Shown: piece after piece, positions 1 to 13,016 of the stretch | Layout: each line of letters opens with the position of its first letter | How positions within the stretch are numbered: position 1 is the stretch's first letter | Assembly: GCF_041381155.1 (NCBI RefSeq) | Contig: NC_091137.1 | Location: 16,983,765 to 17,047,764, forward strand | Source of the DNA: Argopecten irradians | Lineage: Eukaryota; Mollusca; Bivalvia; Pectinida; Pectinidae | Length of the DNA stretch: 64,000 nt | Direction: 5' to 3' | The notes under the pieces: generated by a model | Database searches by the model: none | What the model was told of the DNA's origin: nothing | Seen by the model: only the letters and a program-made list of their open reading frames with translations | Made by a program: the position numbers and the translations under genes

Positions 1-79
1 ATAGTTAGGGAAAATTACATGCAAAATAGAAACAAATAACAGTTAATTTCTCTGGACGTTTTTAATGAAATGTTTATGT

Positions 80-753
80 GCATCACGCATTTTAGTGAGA
101 TTCTTTACTATTGGTTATTCAATATGTACAAATGACTGAAGAGTCACGCATATTAGTGAGATTCTTTACTATTGGTTATTCAATATGTACAAATGACTGA
201 AGAGTCACGCATATTAGTGAGATTCTTTACTATTGGTTATTCAATATGTACAAATGACTGAAGAGTCACGCATATTAGTGAGATTCTTTACTATTGGTTA
301 TTCAATATGTACAAATGACTGAAGAGTCACGCATATTAGTGAGGTTCTTTACTATTGGTTATTCAATATGTACAAATGACTGAAGAGTCACGCATATTAG
401 TGAGATTCTTTACTGTTGGTTATTCAATATGTATAAATGACTGAAGAGTCACGCATATTAGTGAGATTCTTTACTATTGGTTATTCAATATGTACAAATG
501 ACTGAAGAGTCACGCATATTAGTGAGATTCTTTACTGTTGGTTATTCAATATGTATAAATGACTGAAGAGTCACGCATATTAGTGAGATTCTTTACTATT
601 GGTTATTCAATATGTATAAATGACTGAAGAGTCACGCATATTAGTGAGATTCTTTACTGTTGGTTATTCAATATGTATAAATGACTGAAGAGTCACGCAT
701 ATTAGTGAGATTCTTTACTGTTGGTTATTCAATATGTATAAATGACTGAAGAG
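80..753. repeat. 61-bp minisatellite, about 11 copies, in a contactin intron
   Basis: Nearly identical tandem units, each with ATTAGTGAGATTCTTTACT, a TTGGTTATTCAATATGTA segment and TGACTGAAGAGTCA. Copies differ mainly at two sites (TACTATTGG or TACTGTTGG, TGTACAAAT or TGTATAAAT). The array lies downstream of the last visible contactin exon, so it is intronic if the gene continues to the left. The rest of 1-1043 shows no exon I can support. Confidence 0.97.
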
Positions 754-1043
754 ACTATCTTAAATATTAGGTCAATAATAGGAATCATAGAACAATTAAA
801 CAATGATAATATCAGATTACCGCACCTAAGAAATCCTAGATTTGTCAATGATACACTATATCCTTAAGACGATATAGGTCAATCGAAATCAAATATAGTA
901 TCTCAACTTAAGAAACAAACAACAATGATAATCAAAGCTATGCTATTTGAACTTAAAAAATTGTTGACTAATGGAAATCAACGGCACATTATTTCAACTT
1001 TAGAACTAAATGACCAATGAACATCCATGAAACATTATCTCAC

Positions 1044-4000
1044 CTGAAGGGATACTAGGTGGTCCTAGAGTTGGGTATCTGTTCGAGGCACGTATTCGGA
1101 AAGAGTAGTCGTTGAAAGGTTTCAGTCCAGTTACAGTAAATGTCCTCTTGTCCATCCCGCTAGTTGGGTCAGAAAGTAGGGCATCCTGCTCTGTGACATC
1201 TGCCATGAACATTGGAAAAATATTTTTAGAAAATGTTAAATTGATAGTTTGAATGTAGTTACTCTGCTTAGGAAACCTACATCAGACAAAGCAGTGAAAT
1301 AGTTATAGAAGTAGTGATCCAATTTACAAATGGAATTGTCTATCATGAAATATAAAAAAAGAATCTTAATGAGATAGTTCATTATCATAAATTATATACT
1401 TAATGCATTGTGATGTTTTATTTACGATGAAAACGTCAGATCGAAAGCTAGGATCTCTCAGTTGTCCAGTAACATTTTTAAGTTCTGAATTATCCAATGT
1501 GATTCATACCACGGACCACTCAGGCGTAAGTTAGGTTTAGTCTTTGTAATACAACATATATTAGAGTCGTGAATTGGCGTTAGTATGTATTAAAGAGTGT
1601 GCTATACTTACTTGCTACGTGGGTTTGCCATTCTGGATTGAAGACCGTCTTGGATTCTATAATGTAGTAAATGATGGGACTGCCGTGATCGGGCGGTGGG
1701 GTCCATTTTAGGCGGATAGAATGAGGAGTTCTTGTGCTAAGGTCTGCATACACTCCAGCTGGCTCTCCCGGAGGTCCTGGCGAATTAAAACGGTGTATCT
1801 TTTTATTATATCTAACGAAGTTACTAGCTTTTGTGTATCTGATTTTGATGCAATAGATATAATGATTAAATATCTGAAAAGATTATGCATGAATGCATTT
1901 TTTGTAGCCGGAATCTACGTGATAGGGGCGTGATAGTGATGAGAGAGCATCGACACATGATAAGAATATAAATGCTAAGGAATTCATTTTGACCATTTTC
2001 GAGTTTCGGATTACCATGCTCGAGTCTAGAGTCAAAAGGTAGGATTTTGTAATTTTGATTTGGCGGTGATTGTTTTTTCATTTACCTTTTTATTTGAAGT
2101 AAATGCTACATAATATTCCATGTCACATATGGACACACATCGTTATCTATAGTTACCGTAAACGGTCAGTATGGCGCTACTCTTGATCATGGATCTGGTA
2201 GTGAGAGCCTGACACTCGTACAACCCACTATGGTGGAAGTCAGCATACATTATATATAAACCTCGGATGTTAGTCCTCTCACCCTGTGAAAACATATCAG
2301 TTTCTATAACTAAAAAATAAACCTTTATTTTATAAGTACCCAGGGACTTGTTGTTCAAAGAGTGATTAAGTTAATCACTTGAATAATGAAAGTTCCATTT
2401 CTGATTTGCTGCATAATCAGTGAATATAGCATTACTACAATATGTAAGTAGGTACAGAGTTGATATCTGCATGATCTTGTAAAATTTTAAAAAGTTATTA
2501 TTACAAGAATTTTTTTTATTTGAAATCATATTTGACGCCCTTGAAATAGAATAACATAATGCTTATAACAATGCAGTTTACCAGTCGGTAGTGAGCATTT
2601 TCTGTGACGTTAATGACCCGTCCATTGTGTGTCCAGCGGTAGATGAGGTCATATCTGGTATCATACGACACCTCACAACGTAGGAAAGCTGTATTATTGT
2701 AGTCTACAGTTTCTGCAGTCGGGGCTTGGATAAATGACATCTCACCTATAGGGTACAAAGAACTAATAGTTAAATAATTCCCTTTGAGTTTAAGTCATAT
2801 TATGAGCTGCCCTCCAAAAGTTGTGTTACAAATGCACATTAAGGACAGAAATTTGTAAATCTTGTTAATACAAGCATCAGTATATATAACTTATCAACTT
2901 AATTAGATTCCCTAACTAATTCATTGCTTTTCTGGAAATTTTTCTTTAGATAAATTGTCTGTAAATTTTAGCATATGCAATAGAACTTTTGGGGGGCCTT
3001 GTATTTGCTTTATTTTTGACTTTGCAATCATCGAATCACTCTGCTAAATAAGTAACAATGGATGTCTTGAAAATAATGTAAACGTAATTCTGCGGGCACC
3101 ATCACATTTTAGCGCAAAATTTGATTTCGTAAAAAAATGCGCAGTGATGAATTCGTCTACGCGTTATTTCTGCTACAATATGTACGTTTATAACCTGTTT
3201 ATATGATTTGGTTGATCATTGTAAGGATTAGTATATCTTTCCCGATGTATAATCGGCAAATTGATTCACAAGCTTAGGAACTGATTTGCGAACTACAAAC
3301 AGACACAACACAAAGGTTGACTCAAATTAAATTTCCCATTTTCTTTTCTGCCTTATAATGTACAAATCGTAAATTTAAATTCTGAGCGTAGATAATGATG
3401 AAATCATGTTGTAATTGGTACTCACGTATCACAGTCAGAGCACAGTGACTTGACGCCTCTCCGTTAACATTGGTAGCCTTACATGTGTATAACCCTTCGT
3501 CTGACATCTGCACCCCTTTAATCCGAAGGTCGCCATTGTACAGAACCTCCAAGCCTGTCCGTAATCCAATCGGAGAGCCATTTTTCAACCACGTGATTTC
3601 TGGTGTTGGCGCCGCTTCCGGTCGACAAGGAATTGTGATATTACCATTCACAGCACCATACATTGACATAGGTAATGGAGTTCTCGTGAACGACGGTTTC
3701 AGGGCTGCAAAACAATTCGAAGTTCAATTTTGATAAAGGAAAATATGTTTAATGTAATTTAATGAAACAATGATGCATGTTTTCTTTGAATCGAGTAGAT
3801 AGGCGGTTGAGACATTTCAAACGAATAAGAACTATTGTATGCTCGTAAAAAGGCTGCATAAAGGTTAAGTGGCTCTTCATTAGGATAAAGTTTCTAACTT
3901 TCGCCCTAGATTTGTTTTAAACGTATTTAATTGCATAAAAACACAAAAAGGGAACAGGCTCCATTAAAATATTTCAAATTAAAATTAACAATCTCCTATC

Positions 4001-7000
4001 ATTATGATACAAACATCATATAAGCAATTATCTAATAATTGAGATGAAGACTTACATAAAACCCGAAGTTGTCCTCCACTTAAAGTTATACCGTGTGTGT
4101 TCTCAGCCGAACATTGGTACATCCCACTATCACGTGATGCATCGAGACTGTAGATCTTGAGAACATTTGACGTAATGTCAATCTGGCCAGGGACCGGAAG
4201 TAGAGGTTTCCTGTCTTTGTACCACGTGAATGTTGCACGTGGTATTGCTACAGCCTCGCATCGCCAGGTCAACTCGCTATTGACGTCGGCGTGAATGTCC
4301 TTCAGTGGTGACACAAAGAAGGGCTTTGCTGGAATCAGAAAAAAATATGCAATTATTAAAACCTTGCACAATTTTTAATTTTTTTATCCTGAACATAAAG
4401 GTAAATTTTGCGTATTAAGATTCATGTTGCTTACTTTTACCGAACTTTTAGTTTTACACATGCTTTCATATGCTGGAATAAATTCTCTTTAAGATCCAAC
4501 CAAGAATAATACTAAACCTGCGAATACTGTTGAAAAAGATTGCAATCAATGCAAATGCATCGCTGCAGATTTAATTTCTTTCAAAATCTCTACCAAGTAA
4601 AATGTGAATACACACTTTCCATAGTATTATTTTAGCATACTATATTTTCTCATGCTTGTATGACATTAAGCAGAAATATAAGTTGGTTTTATTGTGAATT
4701 CGTTTACATAACTAAAATGTGAGTTGTGGCAAAATGAAATCGTTGAACTTCTAAATACAAACCTCCGATAGTTAGAGTATACTGTTTGACGTCCGACGTA
4801 GCTTTAGATCTCACCTGACACTCATAAGTGCCTTCGTCTTCCAACTGGACGTCGTCAATCACAAGTACCCTGTTAAGGTCGGTTAATCGGGCACGCGATG
4901 GCATTGGTTTGTTTTTCCGTATCCAGTTGTAATTGAGTGGAAGCCTGTCGATTGTTATGAGAAGATACGATTCAACAATTTACTATTAAAGAGTCAAGGG
5001 TGTTGCAAGGTTGTAGAACATGAAAGGTTTCCTACAGAATTTTTACCAATATCCAGTTTGATAGAAAGTGTTTGGAATCTCACGACACTGACGTAAAACA
5101 AACTAATATAATTAACATATCGCTCCTCCAGAGTCCCACGAACGAAATATCTAAGCAACAAAACAAATGAGTATTAATATACCTATATATGATTTTTTTT
5201 TTACTTTGAATCTCCATTAAAACACCTCACCTGCCGTATGCTAAACACTCTATATATATGGTCATGCCTCTGACAGGATTGTTAGGGTAGACGATTGGGA
5301 ACCCGTCGTGTATCTCAGGTGGATAATCGGCTGCAGCTAAAACAAAACCGGGTAAATATTATAGCATTTTATTACCATGGTAATTGTTTATTCATATTTT
5401 AAATGCACATGTGTATATTGCTAGTCAGATCTGGATACTCACCTTGTCATTTCAAGCCCTAAACCTTTCAGCAAGTATCCCGGTCTTGTATTTTCGTCAT
5501 ATTAAAGAGACTTAAAATAGCATATATCATTATAGGCAGATAAGTGTGTAGAGGTTGCTTTTCACCTACACTGTTATCTGTTATACAAATATAATGTAGA
5601 TATTGTCGACTGTTTCAAGTATTTTTCCTTCTTATTTTTTTTTTCATTTATATAAAGAGTCTTATTTGCCCAGACAAATACTAATGCTTACTCTGACTTC
5701 CCACGCTGAGTTTAATCCCCCGACTTAGACCACTGGTCGGTTGGTCAGTGGCCAGAGTCCCCGTCTGACCAGCGGATAGCGTGACGGAACAGTAATAGTA
5801 GCCATCGTCCACTGCCTGTACCTCTGAGAAGTACAGATTCCCACCTTGTGATATGAAGTAGTAATTATTCAGCTGTGGCATCAGAAACTCCAACCCTTTT
5901 CTGCCTTGTCTCATCCATTGAAACGTTGCACCTGTAAAATATCGATTGATTTTAAATATGTTATACAATATTTATTACGTAGCATGTTTGGAGAAACATT
6001 TTAATTACGACAATTATTTCACAGATTTAGTTTTGAAGTTTTAAGTAGTTTGTTTTCATACATTTGACTACAGAAACTAATTAAATGACAATGCTGATAT
6101 TTGTATTGGTTTGGTATGAAGGAAAAAACGATGATTTTTTATTGATTATACCTGGTTTGTGCGATGGCGGGTTACAGTTGATATACGTTCCTTGATATTG
6201 TGAGGCGTTCACTGCCCCTGGCGGTACATTGGAATACTCCCGTAGATCTACAAATCCAATAAGTATTTGTCTTTTATCTTTTTATCTACATTAAAACATA
6301 ACATATTCACTTTAGCTGTGAAATCAGTCTTATTGGGAAATTATTCGGAAAAGCGACAACGGCAAAGTAAGTCAAAATAACAGCAGTGCGATTACGCACA
6401 TACCAGAACACTACTGTTGAAAGCAAAGTTTATTTTCTGCTTAACATTACATAATTAAATACTAATTTAAAGATGACATACGTTAGAGAATTTTTTTAAA
6501 CCGATAGTTAATCGCCTACTTTCTTACAAATACCCAGTCTTTATTATGTTGATTAGTGACACACAAAAAACACAAAACATAAAACTTTCGTAAAAAATTA
6601 AGATTTGGTTATTGTTTTCATTTAAACAACCTACATCCATATGTGATAAAGACGATGTCACTGAGAACTGATCCAAACTTATTTGACGCCACGCACTGAT
6701 AGGCTCCTACTGTATTTGTTTCCGAAACGTTGTCAAAAGTCAGCTTTCCATTCGTTATTGTAATAGTCTTGGAAGCTACTACTTCTTCCGTCTGGTCCTC
6801 ACTTTTGTACCATATGTATTCTGGCTGAGGGTTGCCCCTAGCAACGCATTCTAGTGATGTTGTCGTAGTCCGGTCCGTAACGACGACGTTGGAAGGTTGG
6901 ATGATGAATGTCGGCCCTGTCTCTACCTTACTAGGGTCCACTATATTCGTCCCAAATGCTTAAAATGCACATTTACAAAATTACATGTGTGGTATATCAA

Positions 7001-10000
7001 CGATGTCAACGATATACGTCTTATTCAAGAATTTAAATAACATTTAGTTTTAGAATATTTGATATTTTAAACTGTTTTAACATGTTCCCTATAATACAAT
7101 CTTATCTAATCAAAGGGTGGATGGCAATCCATTCATACAATATATGAGTTATAATCGCTTCACATTTCAGTTGTGTTATTTACACCAATAAACATATATT
7201 TATTGAAATATATTTTACTTACTAAAATCTCGCGTTGCTTGGACAAGTCTATGAACTTCCATTCTTGGTATTTCACATATGTAACTTGATTTTTCATTCC
7301 TGGATTGTTTAATCCACCAAAACCCGGGATTGATATCTAAAATATCCAGATGAAAAATGTTTTTGTTTCACTAAAACCAACCTTATTGCACCAACCTATA
7401 TGTACTTTGTAACGTTATTTCCAATAAGATCCAATGTAACCATGCAAACCATGTTACTATAGAAACATGTATTTGTGAATGCAATAAGGTTTTATTTATT
7501 CTATCGTGCTTATAAATCAGTAGACGTAAGGAGACGGCGAATATGTTTTTATACATGGGCTACATCGCAATAATTAGTGAAAAAAATTAACTGTGCTTTA
7601 TCCGCATTACGTCATTAATACATTACACTCAATAGAACAAATAGGTGGTGTTAAATTGTTTCTTTCATTGTCTCTATTACAATTAGGTACTTTCTGTTAA
7701 ATAGATCAAGCATGTACATATTACCCGCCCAGTATTCGCCTAGGCGGCATCGATGGTAAACCAGGACTATCTTATAAAGGTTACTGAATAATAGTTTTTG
7801 CAAACATTTTTATATGAGTGACAGTTTAAATGATCAATATTAAAACTAAATACTCAAACTTCTTTTAATATTATAAGTACAATAAATGTACTGAAAACCC
7901 TGGTGTCTTTGCACCATACATTGGACTATCCAAACTCAACTATCTAAGTACTACAATCAATATACCGATGACACGGAATGTTTGTGGTGAGGTTTCCAAT
8001 CAAAGCTTTCTTTATTGAAAACTTGTAGATTTTTCTTTACAACGTTAACCTGAGGTAAAAAAAATGAATACAGTTCTAAAATCAGAATAGACTTTTCATA
8101 TTACCTTTTCAAATAAATATCGATATTGCTATCAGTATTTTCCATGGAGATCATTTTTCTTGATGTATTGGATATACGTACGCTTGTACTAAATATGATA
8201 ATTAGGTATCTGTCTTGTTAAATATCAATTATGTTTATATACGTTTTATAGTAAAACAAAAAAGCTTTATTAATATTTGGAAAATACTCGGAGTTGAGCA
8301 AAAAACATCGAAAATATCTATTACACAAATTGTACTTCACTAGAATAAACACAAATCTAAGAAATAACGATAATATCGAATATAAACGATGACTCTTCTT
8401 AACATATGTTAATTCTGAATAGTATTTCTGTACTACCATTAAAAGAGAAGATTTAAACATATTGTACTACATTGCTACTTTCAGCAGGTTTTATTCATGA
8501 ATATTTGCTATATAAAGCTAAAGTTCTAAAATAATAACATATAATTAAACCCAGTTTGGTGGTCTTTTTTTTTCCTTTTAAGATAATATTGCATTGCCTT
8601 TTAAGGTGAATATATCATCGATATACCATTGACCAACAGGAACACACATTTGACATATATTAGCTACATCGTTAGTTCTCATGTACACATAAAATGAAAA
8701 AAAGATCAAATATTGTTCTGGTGTTAAAGTTATATGTGATGTATTGTTATACTCATGAATCGGGAAAAGCTTTTGATATCTTATCAATCACTAAAATTAC
8801 CTATATTTCGAGAATTACAATACTTGGTCGGATAAACGATTGGTTATTGGAACATTTTCTTGAAGGACTTCATTATCTAAGAACAGGAAGAAGAACTTGA
8901 TAACAAACATAAGCGTCAAATATATCGATTAATAAATGTAGAAATAAATCAAAAATTTATATAAAACGAAACAGACCTTGACAAAGTATGGTAATATCGA
9001 GGTTTTTTTTCATTTGTTACGGAAGTCGTTTAACCCGAAGGTGAAATAATATCAGTACTGTTTACATTATCCTTAAAGGATCCCGGGAAAAGCTATTGAT
9101 TCTTGTCAAGTGAATAAAATACAAATAACAAAAGCTAAGTGAAAAAGTAGCACCGCGTTCTCCTAATGATGAAGCGATTACTGATTACATATACTACCTT
9201 TGTGGATATAGAACCATGATTGGTATGAAATTCAGCACTCAAGTATTATAATGAGGATTTCTTATTTCTGGTAAAGGTTTGAATCAGATTTTGATTTTCA
9301 AAACTTATCTTTGCTTACCGTTCTTCAGCAGTCAATATCACTTATTTGGGAATTTGTTTAAGAAATGGCATTCCCTTAATCAAAACAAAACCCTTTTTAT
9401 ATCTAAATTATAAATGACTATTTATATGATTTCAGAAAGTAACCTTCTGAAATTAATATTCTGGATTTGAAGTTTAATTACAAGGGAAGTTTATAGTTTA
9501 AAGCAATGTAAAGACCTTTCCAATATAAGAATTGTATACCAGTGTGATATTCAGCACAAGAGACTGAGAGACAACGAATATTATAATGGAGGTTGTACGG
9601 TAGGTGTCATGAGGAGGCTGGTTCTCGGCTTGTTTTTTGGCAAACCTGTGCAGTTTTTATGAAGCTGGAACTTTTTGTGATGATACCGTGATATGCTGGT
9701 ATTAATTTGACCCTAGAAATGGATATATATCTTATCACCGTCTAAAGCGATTAAACGGCAATTGGATTGACATTTTTTGAATCCACTTGTATTGAAATCA
9801 TAAAAATATACAAGTCAATTACCACGGAGGGACAGACTGTTAAATACACTAACATACAAAGTTATGGTTATCAGAGTTTACATATATTATCTACATTTAC
9901 TCCTACAAAACTGCTATATTAATACATTACCACGACCATATCTGTATCATAGCACATTCAGTATAATAGTACTGGTATGCATGATAGTGATCAGTCTATC

Positions 10001-13000
10001 TTTGTCACGTCGTCTCGTATAATCTAATGTCGTGAAAAAACAGAAACTGTTTCTTGAGCTGTTTGTTCTTACAAAGTTGAATTAATTTAACATTGTATAC
10101 TATCGATCCTGTTTTGATGTTTGATCGTTGAAAATAGATTAGTTATTAGTTACGCTAAAACGGCCATGGTACAATGTACAATAACATCAAATTGTACTGG
10201 ATTATTTGATTTGTGTAGCTGGAATGTATTATTAAAATCTGCATACGACACTAAATTTCATTTCTTGTAGCATTCCTTTATAATCATGCTATATTAGGTA
10301 CTGTGTTTATATTTCATAATAGCATGGTTGTAATGTATGTGATTGTTTTAAGTTATATTGTCTGACATGGCTAAATTATTGAATTCTATAAATATACATT
10401 GTGATTACATTTATATACGTGTTATGTTATGTTACAGTACTCTTTTTATGTACCAAAATATTACCTTAATAAGGTTTTCTGTGCAGCATAGTGGTATCAT
10501 TAGCTAGAACAGTTTTGTGAAGCATGTTATATAACGTTTCAAAATAAACATTAAAATGAAATAAGTTTAGATGCTACGTTTGTACGTCAATGCCAAATTT
10601 CAATATTTGATCTGCCAACAATGACTTCATAATTTGGCACTATGACAATACATAGTAAATCAAATAAACATAGATTGTACGGGGTCGCCATGGCTACATT
10701 TAGTTGTACCAAGTCAATAAATTTGACTTACGTGAATATTTATAGGCAATATGGATGGCAGGGTTATTCACATGCGTTGAGGCCAGCCAGTACTGGAAAT
10801 TGGGATCTGCAAATTGACCATCACCTTCCCATTTGACCCGCCCGTCTATGTCCGATCCGCTGGTCCACCAGCTGTAGCGCCTGTTTATACATGTATAATA
10901 ATGATGAAACACTTCCTTGTATAAAAATCAGTGTTGGTAACTTTCCACCACTATTATTATATATTTTTGAATGTTTTCAATTGATCCATTTCTTACTTTC
11001 TTATTATCTTCTGTATGTTTCTTAACGTTTAATTTATACTACGATTTCAATGAAGTTGGATGGGACATTTCTTTTTTATTTTGTTTCGAATGCATTATTG
11101 CATATATGCAGTACTTTGCCAAAACGTTTAACTACTTGTCGACTTTATTAATTGTCCATGCCAATAAAACTGTTTAAATGTTAATGAAATATAAAAAAAG
11201 TATTAAACTGTATATCCCGATAATGATATTCTATGAAAATATTTACCTTAGTCACTCTAAAAATATGTTCACAGTTTTATATTTCGTTGAGACAGGAAAA
11301 CAGACTTCGAAAAAAAGTTAACGATAGAGAGGTTTAATTGTTTCTATTTTGCAAACAACAATGATATGTTTAATAATTTACTATGAGAAACCACTTTTCT
11401 ATACACGAATTTGCCACCGTCTGTGTCAAGAACAGATTTACTATAGAAGTACATAGCATTTGTGGGATATGCGCCTTTGTAATATTAGATACTACCTTAG
11501 AAGAAGTATTTGTCCGAATTATTTTTTAAAGATATGGATCCAACACAGATTCAAGCAAAGACTTTGAGTTGATGGCCACGCGCTTCATCAGAGCAGCGTC
11601 TCATGCATTCATCGCGGTCGAAGACGAGTTATAATTGACAGTGTAAATTTCCATTCTTTTTCTTTCGCGATAACGTGCTGTATTGAATTATTTCATTTCT
11701 TTCTTTGAATTTATTGACCATTTATTGTATCTTTGTGAGAGGAAATAAAAAAAATGAATGAATAAATGAATTGTTTCAATAGTATTCATCCACTAACCGC
11801 AGGCGACCGTGTGCACTTAACATCTTCATGACAACTATAGTCTACATCTTCAATTAATGTCATGATCGACTGATGAAACTAGCATACTCACAATAAAAAA
11901 CATACTCACTTGGCTACGTCAATAATCTTAAGTTCATTTGTAATGAAATTGTGCTCGTCAAAAGAGTTGACACTAAGAAGTGCAGCACCTTTACCCTGGA
12001 AAAGGAAATCAAAGACGATTTACGCATCAAAGCATCCACAATTTATTCTTCAGAAAAACAACTCGCCGAACACCATTGCTAATAAACAATGGTGTCGGAA
12101 GATGTAAGATCCTGTCACACAAAATTGTAATCAGGTCGGATATTTCATTGTTTTAAACCACTAACTGTGTTTTGCTGTATGCTGGCGATTATTCACTGCG
12201 TCGCTTGTTTCCCAGTATAAGCACATTTTAAACTTGGTATGCCTTTATATGTCAGTCAGACTGAAAATAGCCAGTTATTTATATTACACTATTCCAAGAC
12301 TGCAACCTGATTATATTAAGTACATACTTAAAATCCCTGCATTAAACTCAAAGGCGTGACAAAACGCAATATATCAATACTAATAATTTGTGCCGATTCT
12401 TCCATTGAACATCTGATGACTTGGATAGCGCCACATAGCTCAAATCGAAAATCGAAAAGAGAAAACATGCGTCTGTTCTTAAAACCCAGTATCTATTAAT
12501 ATCAACTGTTACATGTTTTCCGTACCTTACAGGTCTTGTCGGCCTCTTCGTAAAGCGCTAGTGGATCTTTGATAAATTCGTAACAACTTTCGGAATGGGA
12601 AAACCATCCAAGTGGACATTCTGTAATTCAAAATATGGAACACTAAATAAAATGGCTTCTTTACGGTAATTTAATCCGCGTAATCGGCCTAGGTCACTGA
12701 CCAGTAAATGTAACATTATAAAGTTATATTTGCCATCAAAATAATTGTGTTGATGTTTTAATTAATAACATTTAGTTCTGAGTAAAAGGTCTTAATAATT
12801 TGTCGGTGTAAAATTACAGTACATACAGCTTAAAGGTGCAGTTTATCAGTTTGTTGAATTTTTCATTGTATTTTGTACCAGATTAAAGAAGTTCCGATTT
12901 GTAGAAGCATACACACATATAAGTATACGATTATCCGTTGACCTACCTCCAGCGATCTGACTATTAACACCAAGTACCATCGCCCACAGCAACACAATCA

Positions 13001-13016
13001 CAAACCTACTCTCCAT
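1044..13016 (-). CDS. Cont: Contactin-like GPI-type neural/junction adhesion protein with N-terminal C-type lectin domain (5' part, 16 exons, runs off left edge)
   Basis: Exons (minus, transcription from high to low): 12947-13016, 12526-12620, 11910-11995, 10732-10880, 7223-7336, 6635-6958, 6152-6247, 5692-5931, 5231-5336, 4763-4944, 4056-4328, 3426-3704, 2582-2745, 2157-2283, 1612-1776, 1044-1199. All join in phase to about 875 residues. Start ATG at 13016 opens a signal peptide (MESRFVIVLLWAMVLGVNS). A C-type lectin domain follows (about 25-165; ECPLGWFSHSESCYEF, then WWIKQSRNEKSSYICEIP). Next come six Ig domains (about 180-767) with paired Cys and YxC motifs (GAYQCVAS, GYYYCSV, GTYECQV, GMYQCSAEN, GLYTCKATN, GLYECQA), then one FN3 domain opening GPPGEPAGVY. 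Known family: insect Contactin has the same lectin-6Ig-4FN3-GPI plan and acts at septate junctions with neurexin IV and neuroglian. The remaining three FN3 domains and anchor should lie left of position 1. No break was seen. A 5' UTR intron with acceptor near 13025 is possible. Confidence 0.93.
7337..10731 (-). other. Long contactin intron (3.4 kb) with no recognised content
   Basis: It lies between the two exons encoding the C-terminal half of the C-type lectin domain. Open frames here are short, AT-driven and carry no motif. I see no transposon ends, reverse-transcriptase motif or RNA gene. A segment near 8764-8823 resembles sequence near 16640-16685 and 43990-44040, so a worn dispersed repeat is possible. 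Confidence 0.5.

Noticed and set aside
8218-8900. Short open frames in the long contactin intron as extra exons
   Set aside because: They encode AT-driven residues with no Ig, FN3 or lectin features, and the flanking exons already join in phase.
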